Shown here piece by piece: positions 50,361-62,754 of a stretch of 64,000 nucleotides of DNA. How positions within the stretch are numbered: position 1 is the first letter of the stretch; each line of letters begins with the position of its first letter. A program made the position numbers and the translations under genes. This DNA is from Lucifuga dentata (Eukaryota; Chordata; Actinopteri; Ophidiiformes; Bythitidae): contig VXCM01000469.1 of NCBI GenBank assembly GCA_014773175.1, positions 1 to 64,000 of the forward strand, in the 5' to 3' direction. The notes under the pieces are model-generated. The model searched no databases, had not been told where the DNA came from, and was given only the letters and a program-made list of their open reading frames with translations.

Positions 50361-51102
50361 CTTTTTAAAAATAAAAACCTAAAACATTACAGGAGGAGGA
50401 TTTGAAGTGCTTTTGTCTTCATTTGTGCTTTTCATCAAAGACGCATAGCCAATATCAAACATTCATAGTTGCAGGCAGGGCAGAATTGGGTAAATGAAAT
50501 ACTTTTTTGTGCTAGTACAGCAAAGTCAATGTGTGTTTATTTCAAGCAGTATTTGCTGCGGATAGCTAAGGCATCCATAGAAGCAAAACACAGTGTAAAA
50601 CCGCAGTTCATTAGTGGTTCTTTTTTTGTGGAAATTAACCCCACCAAAAAAGTTCACTAACTGCTTTGAGTCTCACTTATTATTACATATTATTTTATGA
50701 ATACATATACCTGCTTACTGTGTATATATAGGCTTAAGCCATATGTCATAACATCTTAGATGCATCTACTTCCATTTATAGTGAACGCAACAATCAATCA
50801 GGACTAATCGTGTGAAGCGAATGAATGATAATGATCAGTTGCATATATTGATAGCTTCTGCAGTGACAATCATAATGTTCACTCTTTTGATTTACACACT
50901 TCCCATGAGGTGCATTTGCCACCCTCCTTTTCCTAACCCTTTCCAGGAACCTTGTCCACAGACCATGAATCAAAGCCCCCCTTCCTTTCCCTTTCAACAC
51001 CCTCCCACCCTGCACTCCTTCCACCCCCTACACCTTACCCTGCTTGTCAAAACATTTGTGAAATCCTATTTTCCTTTAATAAAGTATAGTTCTGTCCTGC
51101 AG

Positions 51103-51296
51103 ATGTATACTTGGATAACATGTCATACTCTGTCTTTGTTGAGAATGGCGCCCCGCTGATGTTCTTAGGCAGTGAGAAAATTGCCTTATTGAAACACGTT
51201 GCTTGGAGTGACTACAATGCCACGCTGAGAGCCGGCATTATGCACATGACATATTCAGGACCTGGGAGTGGAAAAACTATGAATATAAAGTAATCA
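51103..51296 (+). CDS. Possible terminal exon or chance open segment
   Basis: A pyrimidine-containing tract ends in gttctgtcctgcag, then a frame is open for 63 codons to TAA at 51294-51296. The peptide reads VYLDNMSYSVFVENGAPLMF at its start and ends with GPGSGKT, which resembles a P-loop by chance or design. It opens with two bases, compatible with the one base left by candidate exon D, but the implied intron is more than 33 kb. No clear poly(A) signal follows closely. I do not recognise the protein; it may equally be part of a non-coding conserved block. Confidence 0.17.
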
Positions 51297-51663
51297 CTGA
51301 AGGCACCTACATGTTTCGCTACCATGATAGCTTTGCTTTTCCTCTAACCTTTGTCAAATATGATGATTTCATGATTTTAGACAAAGCATTTTGGTCCAAG
51401 CTGGCAGCTTTCACAAGCAACACTTTTTTGCATCTTTGTGTGGGTTTCTCTTTCTTCCTCATTCTTTATTGCCACAACATGGTTTGAAAGTAGTGAAAAT
51501 TATCAAACTTATTTATATACGCCCCTCACAAATTGTAATGAATAGAAGCACACACTTAAAAAAAAAAAAAAAAAAAATCAGTCTCATGTTGTGCATGTTG
51601 TTTCTGAAAAAATGCAGCTACATCACACTCAGTACAAGCACTTTAAGTTTAATGGGCCAGACT

Positions 51664-51720
51664 GTGTGTGTATGTGTTTGTTTATGCGTGTGTGTGTGTG
51701 TGTGTGTGTGTGTGAGTGAG
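51664..51720 (+). repeat. (GT)n microsatellite, interrupted
   Basis: GT units with TATG and TTTGTTTATGCG interruptions. Confidence 0.92.
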
Positions 51721-51784
51721 AGAATGTTCTGGGGAGCTGTGTAAACAGAAATACTAAGCTACCCCAAGAGTGCACTTTCTCTGT

Positions 51785-52180
51785 GAAGTTAAGAGCTGGG
51801 TACACACATGTTTATTACAATTTCAAACAAAATGCAAATGCCATTAAACAAATGGGGTCTGAGCAAATTAGCCAGGAATTTAATATTCGCCGAGCCTATG
51901 ATATAGGACATCTTGTTACGAGACAGTGGTCTGAAGTATCAGTCGCGAGCCGAGCCTTTCATCCCGCCTACTCTCTTGAGGATATTTGTAATTAGCATCA
52001 TTTGCCTAATACTTCAGGTTAATTAGAATATTTAATTGAATAGCTCTAATCTTCGGAGATGACTATATTATAATCAAATTAGCACCACCACTAGGCTGGC
52101 TATTGAACATGGCAGACTGCCTGGCTCCTGGTCTCTTATCTGCTCCATCTCCATAGAGCATTCTCACATACTTAATGGTC
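51785..52180. promoter_or_regulatory. Enhancer-like block with dense ATTA cores
   Basis: GCAAATTAGCCAGG, TTTGTAATTAGCATC, AGGTTAATTAGAATATTTAA, TAGCTCTAATCTTCGG and CAAATTAGCACC occur within 250 bases. CG-containing words (TTCGCCGAGCC, GTCGCGAGCCGAGCC) are retained. A 70-codon open frame is present but probably incidental. It begins about 490 bases right of the possible terminal exon. Confidence 0.43.
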
Positions 52181-55100
52181 CATTTGAACTATGCTATCAA
52201 CATTTGATTATTCCTGAACAAAGACAGCCACAACCAGTAGGCATAAAAGAAGAGATGATAAAGAAAAGCGCTATGGCTCCCATATGGCAGGTTGGTGAGA
52301 GCGCTCGCTCTGTGTGAAGCAGCAGAGCCAGGCAGCAGGGCTTGCAAGGCCATCAGGGAAAGGAGTCGACTCAACTCTTACTTTCCTCCATCCGGCTCTC
52401 ATCTACCGTGCCAAGTGTTTGCCAAGATAAGCAGATGAGGAGACATATGCTTTAGAGGCTTCTGGAGAACTATTGAGAGACTTTTAAGAGTCGAACCAGA
52501 TGAAAAGAGTTCTGCCATTGAGCAAACTAGGCTGTAACCCCGTTGTATTTGTAAGGTTGCGTACAGTAATCCTGTTTTCTGTTCTGGAAGGAAACTATTT
52601 ACCTTCAGAAAGTGTGATGAGTTTCTTTGGTTTTTAAATGCACTCATAAATATGCAGAATGTTTTTTTGGAGAGTGGCTTTACTCTCCATTATCTGCTCA
52701 AGTCAAATGAAATCAGTCATCCTAGGTTTATTGAACTCAAATAGTTTTATGTTCATACACAATGATCTATCTCGCCGAGAGAAAAACAAACTAATGAACT
52801 TGTGAAAAAAGCTAAATATTACAGTGCATTCAATTGAAACAAACAGATGGCAGCTAAATTAAAAGAAATTACATATACATTATCTTCGCTTTATGGCTTT
52901 GCTCTAATTGAAGTGATTATAACTTCTACCTTTCTGCTCTATAATGAAGTGAATTAATTCATTTAGGGTGGAACGTGTTGAAATTGTACTTGCCAGTATT
53001 TTGTGTTTAGCATCTAAAGTGATCATTTTTGACAGTGCCATATGCTTCTTTCGCAATATTTCTTCTTGGTTGAGTTTTATTACATAATTTTATTTGTCCC
53101 TGCGCTGATTTCTTTATATATCTGCAAATGAACTCTTGTTTCAAATAGGTAGCCATATGCCAGGAGGATGCAGAATAGAGGGTAAAAAAAATATTCCTTA
53201 GGCTTTCCACTAATTTGTTTTCTCTGTCCCGCTGTATTGCAGCTGATTGTGCATTGTGGCTATATTAAAATGATAATGAATAAATGTATCATTAATTCAA
53301 CCCCGCCTTTAGTGAATTCATTGAATATTGCCACTAGGAGGAATGAAAACATAATTGTGTCCTCAGCCCTTTCAGTTTCACACATTGTTGGACTGATATG
53401 ACAATAACAACAATAATATAAGACAAACAGGGTCTTTGGTACACCTTTATCTAAAGAAATTAAAGTCCCTGGTGTTTATTTGTTTAACGTCAGGATATTG
53501 GATTAAACTTCCTGGAAACTTCCTCTTCTAAATCTGCATCATCTTTTAAATAACTTTGTGTGTATGAATTGATATCAGTCATTTTTTCCCTGATTATAGT
53601 TTACTTTATCTTGTCTTGCTTTGCTTTCATATCAACCACCTTTATTATCAGATTATTTTTTATCTACAGCATTTCCTCTGTTCCCATGTGAAGTACTTTG
53701 CACATTTTCAAATGTGCTGCATGGCTTTTTTTTATCATCATCACATCATCGCTACCTTCGTCATTATTATTATATAATTTATTGTGTTCTTTGTTGGACA
53801 CTGTCTTCTTCTGCCTCTGCTCCGCTGCCATTATGGGTGATGTCAGTCACATGCAGCCATTTAAAGGACCTGACTGTCTGCCTCATTGTTGAATATGGGG
53901 TAAAGACTAATTATATGTGTGTGGGTGTCAAGTTATGGTGGATAGTGGCAGTGACACGGCCCCCTGCGGTGGGCGAGGAAGGCCTGATGTGTGTTTGGGA
54001 GCAGAGGTTGCAGCTGACGCTCTGTAACGCAGGCCAAACATTTGCAGTGAAGGGTTATTGCTACAGTCTCTGAGTCAGACCCCCTGGGTTTTAAATTGCT
54101 ACATAACGAATGCGGCATCGAGAGGGAAATTTTGTCTAAGCAGCACTCATCCATTTCAATCCATCTTTTTGTCATTTTGGAAACAATAGGGCTGTGATTG
54201 GCATACCTCTTCAGCCTTGAGAAGACAGTGTGTGATTGGCTGAGGCTCTCACAACAGCAAACACGACTCATCTCAACATAGAAGTGGAATGAAGCAGTCT
54301 ATTAAATCATTTGCAAATGCTCCATTAAGGTGTCTGTAATAGGCAGCTTTGAGTCCTAAAGTTGTACTTTTTTTTTTTTTTTTTTTTTTAATTCTAAGGA
54401 GCAATCAAATCTTATTAGCAGCGGTCTGAGATGGTATGAGCTCCACTTTATTGTTGACACGATTTTTCAGTTTGTCACTCAGTACTTTTAATTTTACTTT
54501 TTAGGAGAAGCTTACAATGATGTTGACATTAGAAAGCTTCCTTCACAAAACACACAAACACACACACATGCACGTTTAGTGTACTTCCTCTACTACACTA
54601 GATAATTAGAAGGTTAAACATGTTTGTCCAAAGCTTTCAAGGTTGTAATCATTACCACAAAAATCCCATGCTTTCATAAAGATTTTAATTTTAGAATATA
54701 TTTGGGTGATTAAAGATAATTAAAGCAGACCCAATTATATGAAATACTTAATTATGTCAAACTAGTAACTTTTATTTGGGAAGTGTGGCATGATTGGAGA
54801 AGATTTTCAGATTAAAAGCAGTACAAAGTGCACATCTTGATGCCACATGTTTTGATATCACATGTGTAACATACCGTATGTAAGTCTGAAAGAACAGTAA
54901 ATCCTTCTCAAAGTCACCTACTTCACATGAGATGAAGTGATGTGGAAGTTTTTAGAAAGGTGCAAATATACTGGTGGATGTTATAGACGTGTTTTAGATG
55001 TTGCACATTTTGTGTAATAGTACCAAACAGGTAAGCAGATGTTGCTGGTGTTGAGTCTTAAGTGAAAGCAGAAAAGTAAAACTGTAATCAACAAAATAAA

Positions 55101-55597
55101 AATGCATTTAAAAATCTAGAACTCTACCAAGAGAGAGAGGTAGTGAGTAAGAAACCTTGGTGATATTCGGATTGTTTTAAAAAGGCTGGTCTGACCTACT
55201 CCGTGATGTCCGAAGCAGTCAGACCCCAGTGTATAGTTTGATGCTGGGTTTGATGGAGTATGTCAGTCCAATCAGCCCAGCTTCCAGAGTCTGATTGGGT
55301 CTGCCAGCCAGAGAGGCAGCCCAGATATTAGCTCTACAGCCAGCTGACAGCCAGCATAGGGGGCAGCTGTACGACACATAATAACAAAGCCAGCATGCTG
55401 AAGGGCCATACTATGTCTGTGTGAGTGGGAAAGATAGTAGAAGAAGGGTAAAATGGGAGAAAGTGGTTTTCAAGAGCCAAATTCACCCAGAGCAACTGGA
55501 AATAAAAGACTTCACTCCTCTCCACCAAGACACTTCATCATGATAAGCCATCTTGTATAAATCAGATCTGCTCTTTAACATGCACTGTACACATGAA
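52181..55597. other. No gene seen
   Basis: AT-rich with poly(T) at 54367-54389 and a CA array at about 54549-54567. The 150-codon frame at 53621-54073 has no family features. Confidence 0.5.
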
Positions 55598-55823
55598 GGG
55601 GTCGCACGCTGGCTTAGTGGTTAATACTGTTACCTCACAACAAGAAGGTCCTGGGTTTGATTCTGACTGGGTCCTTTCTGTGTGGAGTTTGCATGTTCTC
55701 TCCTTATCCACGTGGGTTTCCTCCGGGGGCTCCGGTCCCCCCCACACACACCTCCAAAAACATTCAGGTTTAGGTGAATTGGGAACTCTAAATAGCTGGT
55801 GAGTGTGAATGAGTTTGCATTGA
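55598..55823 (+). mobile_element. V-SINE (DANA/HE1-like), 3'-truncated
   Basis: The element starts with a tRNA-derived head: an A box at 55610-55623 (TGGCTTAGTGGTTA) and a B box at 55654-55664 (GGTTTGATTCT), the two internal RNA polymerase III promoter blocks. The body then carries sequence typical of fish V-SINEs (TGTGTGGAGTTTGCATGTTC, GTGGGTTTCCTCCGGG, CCAAAAACATTCAGG, TGAATTGGGAACTCTAAAT). It stops after GTGTGAATGAG, where the zebrafish DANA consensus continues, and runs into a poly(T) tract with an N. Family assignment rests on recall of the consensus; the subfamily is unknown. Confidence 0.85.
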
Positions 55824-55859
55824 TTTTTTTTTTTTTTTTTTNTTTTTTTTTTTTTTTTT
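55824..55859 (+). other. Poly(T) with single-N join (55842)
   Basis: The run follows directly on the truncated V-SINE, so the 3' part of the SINE may be lost at this join. Confidence 0.88.
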
Positions 55860-56022
55860 ATAGGCAAAAAAATTCTTTGGATCCAGAATATGATCCAGAT
55901 TACATCCAAAATTTAATCACTTCTTCCTCTTGACATTATCTGTTTGTCCTCTAAATTTCATACAAATAATTTTTCAAGATAACCTGCTAAAAAGCAAATG
56001 AACTCCGGTGATCACGTAACCT

Positions 56023-56083
56023 CCTTATGCATGCTGTCTCCATTTGTGTCAATCAGACACAAATGGAGACAGCATGCATAAGG
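56023..56083. repeat. Perfect 28-base inverted repeat, 5-base loop
   Basis: Bases 56023-56050 (starting CCTTATGCATGCTGTCTCC) are the exact reverse complement of 56056-56083; the loop is AATCA. Pairing ends abruptly at both outer edges. I recognise no known miRNA in it. Confidence 0.95.
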
Positions 56084-58375
56084 TTTGACAGCCATGATTG
56101 ACAGCCAGTTCAGCCAATCAGAGGGGAGAATTTCCCAGATCTGGCCCTCATTTAACCAAGGTAATGCCAAGCATAGCAATTCCATCAAAATGGAAGAAAA
56201 AGGTGATAATTTCTTATTTTTGTTTTATTTCCTGATATTTTGTTGTTATTCTTGGAAAGCAGGCTCTGCAGGCTTGTTACTTACACAAGAGCAGGACAAG
56301 AGTGGCGAGTGTGAATTTGACCATTGGCTAAGCTAAACTGTCATACATCTTGGTATGGCTAGATTAGATTTTTTTTTTTTTTTTTTTTTTTTAATTTCTA
56401 GCAGGAACAGTAGGGTTTATTTTATGAAGACTGTGGTTGTTTGGCTCAACTATTGAGCTTAATACAATAATTTTTTTTAATTGTTATTCTTGTGATTGCC
56501 ATTACAGCAACTAATTAATTATTTTGGTGGACTACTGGATTACACAATGTTAAGAAAACACACAATAAAACACTTTGTTGTAGTGCTGTTGGCTATTTCA
56601 GTTACTACCCAGGTGGCCTAATATACAGTATGCCCCATAGGAGAAATAAAGACCGCTTAATAACTGGTGCGTGAGAAAGCAGAAATCACACAGAAGTAAA
56701 TTTTTATTGCAGGAGAATCTGTAGTCTACTTGTATTTATAGAGCTACTGATCATAGAGTTTGAAATGTTCCTACAGATGTGTAAAACTGAAAAAACTGCT
56801 TGCCTTAAAATTTCTGTGGCCCCACTGATGCATTTAAAGAAAAGAGGGAGACATGATGAATCTGAGGGCTTTTGGTGGGGTGAAGGGGGGCAATGGGTTG
56901 AAACAAGGAGCTGAGTTTGGTCTGTGTGAAGTATCTCTCGCAGACATGGGGGACACTTAAAGGGTTTGGAAAAGTTCTCGGGGAAATTTTCTCTAAGGTT
57001 TATGAGCCATAGCAGATGAGTAGATGACCCAAGTTAATTATTATTGAATTTGTTTTCCTTGCTCCACTGATACTTACCTCTACCCTGATGCAACAATGAC
57101 AGTGGGTACTCCCATTAAACCAAAGGATGGAGCTTGTTGTGAATCGTGTATTGCTTCACAAAGAAATTTTATTGGCAGTTTAAACCTATTAATCTACAAC
57201 ATATGTTGTTAGTGTTGAATGTAACAAATATTGCACAACAGATTGATAGGATCAGTCTGTTATTTTAGTGCAGTAATATGAATATGAATACACTGCGATA
57301 ATGATAAAAAGTAAAATATGTAAGCAAGACATTCCTGATGTGTTGTTTTTATGGCAGAATATCTACATATTTTCATTTTTTTCTCCTTTAGACAATTTCT
57401 ATGTGCCGTAAAACTGACAGGGCTAACATGACAGCAGAAGAGGAAATAAAGAGCGAGTGAGATTTGAAACAAATTACCCTGATCAAATGCATAATCTTGA
57501 AATTACATGGTCAGGCATGTAATATAATATGAGATAATTGTTCAAACCTTTAGGGGCAAACTTGCCTTCTGTTCGGTCTTACAAAGAGACATGATATAAA
57601 TCATCACAATATAAAGATAATCCCTTTCTCCTGCCATGGCTGAATAAAAACAGCTAAAATACAAGCCATCTGCAGCTTGTCACGCTTAAGTTGAGTTCAA
57701 CAACCTAACTGAAGCAATGGCTGTGTGCTCAAATATGTTTTATGAATTAACAAGTATAAAACATCTCTCTAATGGGTACTGGCAGGGAAGAATGTTTATT
57801 GTGTTACTCTGCAAGCACTTTTTTGCACACTGTCCTGTAGTCCTGTAAACAAGAAGTGAGAGCTACATGCTCACTGCAGGAGTAAGCAAATGGAGAGTTA
57901 TTTATAGTTTTTTCAGCTTTTCTCTTAACAGTGGCCCATAGACATTGCAAATAATAATTTTTAGCTTCAGCAGTCCTAGCTCTACATTGAATTTAGATAC
58001 TATGCAATAATATAATTTTGTAAGTTGATTTTCTTGACATAAATGGAAGCCAACGGCTTCAAAATATTTTCATCTACCCTAAAACCCATTAGCGCTAGTT
58101 GACTTCAAGCTGTTTGCAATGCTTTCCAAAATTTTAAAATTCTCAACCATTTGACAAAATTTTGTCAATATTAGAGATGTATTTTGTAGACTAAACTCTG
58201 CGATATGTGATACATATGATGTTGGAGCAGCCTATCAGCCCTGTGTTGACCAATAAGTTTGACCACATAAAGGAAAACAGTGACTGCACAGTGATCTTAT
58301 CACTCATTCGGTATTGTCAGTTTATTTTAGGATGTTCTGTGGAGAATTATGCAGAGAAAAAAATAGCTTTTTTTT
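56084..58375. other. No gene seen
   Basis: AT-rich; poly(T) at about 56368-56391. Nothing else supported. Confidence 0.55.
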
Positions 58376-58410
58376 TCAATCAATCAATCAATCAATTTAT
58401 TTAAAGTGCA
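58376..58410 (-). mobile_element. 3' tail fragment of a LINE, RTE/L2 type
   Basis: Tandem ATCA/TCAA units (58379-58397) followed by TTTATTTAAAGTGCAAAATC resemble, in reverse complement, the 3' end of fish RTE/Rex-type LINEs, where a transcript ends in a short tandem tail. Only the tail is visible. Confidence 0.4.
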
Positions 58411-58499
58411 AAATCACCATGCATCATGGTCCCGATACAACTGAGATGAAAAAATGCTGTCTTGGTGATGGACTTGATATGAGGCTGGAATGTTAAACG

Positions 58500-59000
58500 G
58501 GAATCTAAAAAAAATTTTTTACTACGCCATCGCAGTTGTCAAACTTGTTAAACGGGACTTAAATATCCTTCGGTTTCGGCTAGAGCGCACGCTAATCCAA
58601 ATGGTCAGGTGCGGGGGATCAATATAACTGGCTAGCTAATGTGGCTAAGCTAACAAGCTAAACAGTCCTTTCCAGAATAAACTTTCCTTCTTCACCCATT
58701 TTCCGTGTTGACAGTCGCGCCTAGCACTGCCAACCTACAGGGAAAACACAGGCAGGCACTATATGCTCGGCGGCTACCTTACTGCTTGTAGTCTGGAGCC
58801 CTCCGCTGTTAAAATTACGCACTGCTTTCACGCTCCAACATCCAAATCGTAGAAACTAGTTTTATCAAACGACTGCAATATACATTGCAGTTTCAAACTG
58901 CAGCTAACAACCCAAGTTATTATCTCGCCATGTTTTGCTGCCCAAGTGCTCCCTCCTACTCCCTCCCAGCCACGGCGAAGTTTTTACTCAGGGCAGGTCG
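58500..59000. mobile_element. Possible unclassified transposon relic
   Basis: Composition changes abruptly to higher GC with several CG dinucleotides (ttcggtttcggctagagcgc, gctcggcggctacc). Runs such as GGCTAGCTAATGTGGCTAAG, with repeated GCTAAC/GCTAGC words, are typical of fish non-autonomous DNA elements. GTTAAACGGGA occurs twice (about 58492 and 58547). I could not define terminal repeats. A CpG-rich promoter region is the alternative. Confidence 0.3.
58873..58902. repeat. Overlapping palindromes sharing one arm
   Basis: CTGCAAT/ATTGCAG (loop ATAC) overlaps TGCAGTTT/AAACTGCA (loop C), so the two stems cannot form together. Confidence 0.8.
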
Positions 59001-61944
59001 ATGACAGTTATTATGCATGGAGTTTCAAATACTGAGGGATGTTTCAGATTTGCTGTAGCCACTTCCAGAATGAGCCATGCTCAAACTGCTGCTCATAAGG
59101 CCAATGGAGGGAAAGTCCTCTCTACCAACATCATCTGGTAGAAAGGCCTCAAGAGGCCAAAATTGAAAAAGCCTGACGCACAATGGCCAATAAATGCCAC
59201 TGCCACTTAAGCACTGGTTGCCCCCTGCCTCCCCTAACACATTATCACACCAGTAAGAACAAGACCAGCATCAGTGGGAGGAAGTAGTAACCCTGAGCTG
59301 AAATTTAGCAGCTGTTGTCAAATACATCCACTTGCTGTACAGTATTGGCCAAACAGCTATTTATAAAGAGGAATGGTGGCATAAACTTGCACTGTACTTT
59401 CACCTGTCCCTAGGAGGAGCTGGGCAGACCAGACTGCTGTCTGCAGGGCGAAGCAGTTGAACTTGTGGTCTTTGCAGCCCACAATACAAGACAAAAAAAC
59501 AGAGTTGCTACTCTTCTCTCTGGCTGTTTACTGTCAACATGGCTGCACGATGGGTTTTTATTATCAGTCACTCCAACCTTTGCAACCCAGTGCCCAACAC
59601 TGGAGGGAGATGGGGGCCTTTCATTTGGGCTCACTCTAAATCCTCTCTTTACAGTGGGGTGGGCTGCAGGATGAGCCACTCACCCAGCTTTAGCTACTAT
59701 TCCCACTTGTGCTACTAGACACAAGAAGAGGCACCAGGAAAAATGAATAACCTGCTGCTCACGTACCTTTCTCGTGTTAAGCAAAGTTAGAGGGCAGGAA
59801 TATGCTCTTTTAGTAATGTATAAATGCTGGCTACACCATCTGTGGACCCTTTGAACACAGGAAGACTGTAATTTAGCTCTTTTAACTTAGTATTGGAAAA
59901 CTCACACATCACTCACCTGTGAGCTGGAGGCAGGACAGCGAAGGCGCACAACCCCACCTTGAAGGAGGATTATGTAGCATCATCGTCATGACTGAGCAGT
60001 GCTGAGCGCTCATCTGCTGAAGCTGCGCTTTGCAGTAACATCAGTTCTTGACAGGAAAACTCCATTTGAGGAGATCACTGAAGGCCCAGTGCTGCCAGCA
60101 AGTACACTCTAGTTCAGCAGCTACCCTCTCAGTGTGATGTATTGAAAAAATACATTCAGGTTACAAAGCTACCCAAGGCCAAGATCGAGTTGTTTTTTAG
60201 TTTAGTTTTTAGTTGTCCATTTTGTAGGAGCAGACCTTGTAGGGATGATGTGCTAATTTTTAGTTTGCAGATTAAGGGAGAAAATGGTGATCAGATGTCA
60301 CCCAGGCACAAAATAAAGATTGTATCTGTATCTACATAAATTAATAGGATTTTGTTTTGATAAGTCAGTGTAATTGCCTTAGTATAACAGACAAAGAATA
60401 TCCTGACTAGCTCACATCCAAACATCTTCTCTCTATACCCTGTCTTTGCTCTGAGACAATATGTAGGAGCGTTTGTCATTGGTTATCAGGGGATGATATA
60501 TAGTCTAGCCTGCAGAGAAACATGTGTTGTGCTTTAATCTAGAGTGCATAGGCCAGTATTCATGGCCAGCAGCTGGAGAAAATCACAGGAGACGAAGAGT
60601 ACACCGTGGAGAGAAGAGACATACTGCCTGCCTGCCTGGCAGATGCTGGTTCTTGTTATCAGCTCTCTCTCTCTCCACCTTATTTATGTGCTGAGTTACT
60701 ATCCAACACCCTCTGCTTAGCCTTTTCCATTGCTCCTTTGCCCACACGTACACATTTTCATATAAATAAATGTCTGTTTTCTTAGTCTCATTGTCGACTG
60801 ATATGCACAATGCATTCTGCTGTTTCAGTTACACAACATTTCTCATTGGCAGAGCATCTCTGAGGACCGAAGTAATCTCACTGATCAAGTTAAAACTGAA
60901 TAAGAGGAACAAAGCCACCAAAATAAGTGATATAAGATTGGAGACATGGAATAAGCAAAGGCTTAGCTTGAAGGCAGCTAGCCATATAACAAGCTGTCAT
61001 GTAAAAGCCTGCTTCCTAATGAAATGCACTCCAGTCATAATATCCTGTCATGGTTAGCAAGCTAACTGACCTAAGTTCAAAACACTGGTCTGTTGCTCTG
61101 TTCTTCACTTTATCTTAAAGTAGGTAGCTTGAGTGTCGATGTTCTAAAACAACACTGACAGAAGCTCAAATTTAATCTGCGGAAAATTAAAAGAAACACA
61201 TGACATCATGCCACCGTTCTGGATATTATCCAGCTCTGTCTTCTAGGACTATATACAAACTAATAAGGTAACATACAAATAATTTGCTTGGCAAAAAATG
61301 TTTGGGAGAAACTTTCAGATTACATTCTTATTCAACACATTAGCAAAACATTCACATTGAATATATGCAATGTTCTGTGTGTTAACTTGGTTTTTGCTAA
61401 AATGTATATCTGCTCATGTCATCTTGAGCATCATAATGAAACAATTAGGTGGTGTCGGTGCTGATTTACAGTACGAGTCCAAGCAGGAACTTTGGTCTCC
61501 AGTGTCAAAGTCACTTTGTACATTTATTGACTTTCTCTTACAACTTTTAGCTGTGTTTTAAAAACATCACACAACTTCCTGTTTTGCACAGAATGTTTCC
61601 AATGAATGTAAATTGCTATTGCAAATTAATTGCATATAAATGTAATTCTTAAAAGATAAGGTTGGGCTGTTTAGAAATAGCACATGCAGATGTTCAGGAG
61701 CATTTGCTGCTTGTTATTCAGGTGAATGGAGACTGGCTGTTGTGTTGTACATTTTTATTATCTCAAAGAACTCCTAGCCTCAGTCACAAGGAAACATCCT
61801 CACAGGCATCTCATCTCCTCTCTGTCTCATATCCATATATTAGTTTCTGTTTTACACCCCACTTTCACACTGCGGCTCTCTTATTGACAAGCCCCTACTG
61901 TGATATTTATGTCACATATTTAATATGGACATGGGAATGATTAT
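59001..61944. other. No gene seen
   Basis: 59400-59700 is GC-richer with open frames on both strands, none family-like. The rest is ordinary sequence with a short CTGC array near 60625 and CT near 60662. Confidence 0.5.
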
Positions 61945-62345
61945 CAAATCCATAGTTGCCAAGAGAGTCCGATCGGCCTTAAATAATGGATGAGCAAAGA
62001 TGCGACTCAATTTGTGAGCAGCAAAGAAAGACAGGGCAAGTACAGCCATCGACCCCTCTGCCCACCCCCAACGCTTTCTCTCTCTCTTTCCAGAATGTCA
62101 TTATTCTGGTCGATCTTTTCTCCCCTCGCTTGACATCATTCAATGTAATCATCCTTCAATAAAAAACCTGCTTGTAATAAAAGGAACAAGCCGGGTCAAT
62201 ACACAGAATATGGAGAAGGATGACCCTGTGCTGGGAGACAGCGTATAAATGAGCCTCTTTATCAAAGCGGATGGGCGTCTGGTTCCTTAACAGGAATTCA
62301 ACCGTGGCTGGAGTTATCATTACTGTTACCTTTTGTATCATCAGT
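61945..62345. promoter_or_regulatory. Enhancer-like non-coding block
   Basis: GTCCGATCGGCCTTAAATAA, AAGCCGGGTCAATACAC and CAAAGCGGATGGGCGTC, with a short CT stretch at about 62079. Confidence 0.33.
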
Positions 62346-62754
62346 GTTTGTGCTCTGTGAATATGAGGAAGAATGATGGCTACATTAATGAATCAATGGG
62401 CTAATGAAGCAGCCATTGTGTTGGTTTATTGAAATACACTGAGGAAAACTGAAGACTTCTGCAGCATCTCTGCACTGAACATGCTGGTGTCATATTGCCA
62501 CATCATTGTGCTTACCTATAACAAAGCAGGAAAGCACTTTTCTTTTTTTAGATGGAGTGATTGGCATTTATCATGTAACAGCTGCACAAGAAACTGTATT
62601 TTTCAGAAAGATGTGCAGGAAAAGAGATGCTGTAGGAAAGAAAGAAAAAACAACAAAACAAAGGCCACATCTTTGTCACCATAAATTGTTTTTCAACCAG
62701 ACTCAACCTGGTCTGAAGGACCAAATAGCCCTGTCTGGACTGGGGAGGGTTCAG

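Noticed and set aside
51270..51293. GPGSGKT as a nucleotide-binding P-loop
   Set aside because: It lies six codons from a stop without the surrounding fold; most likely coincidence.
53621..54073. 150-codon forward frame
   Set aside because: No family features, no splice-signal support, odd composition (runs of Ser, Tyr, Leu).
55610..55664. A and B boxes as a functional tRNA gene
   Set aside because: No cloverleaf or acceptor stem can be completed; the boxes belong to the SINE head.
56023..56083. Hairpin as a known vertebrate miRNA
   Set aside because: Neither arm matches a mature miRNA I can recall, and the stem is short and perfect, unlike typical precursors.
58376..58410. ATCA array as an ordinary microsatellite
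   Set aside because: Rejected in favour of a LINE tail because TTTATTTAAAGTGCAAAATC follows directly, though confidence is modest.
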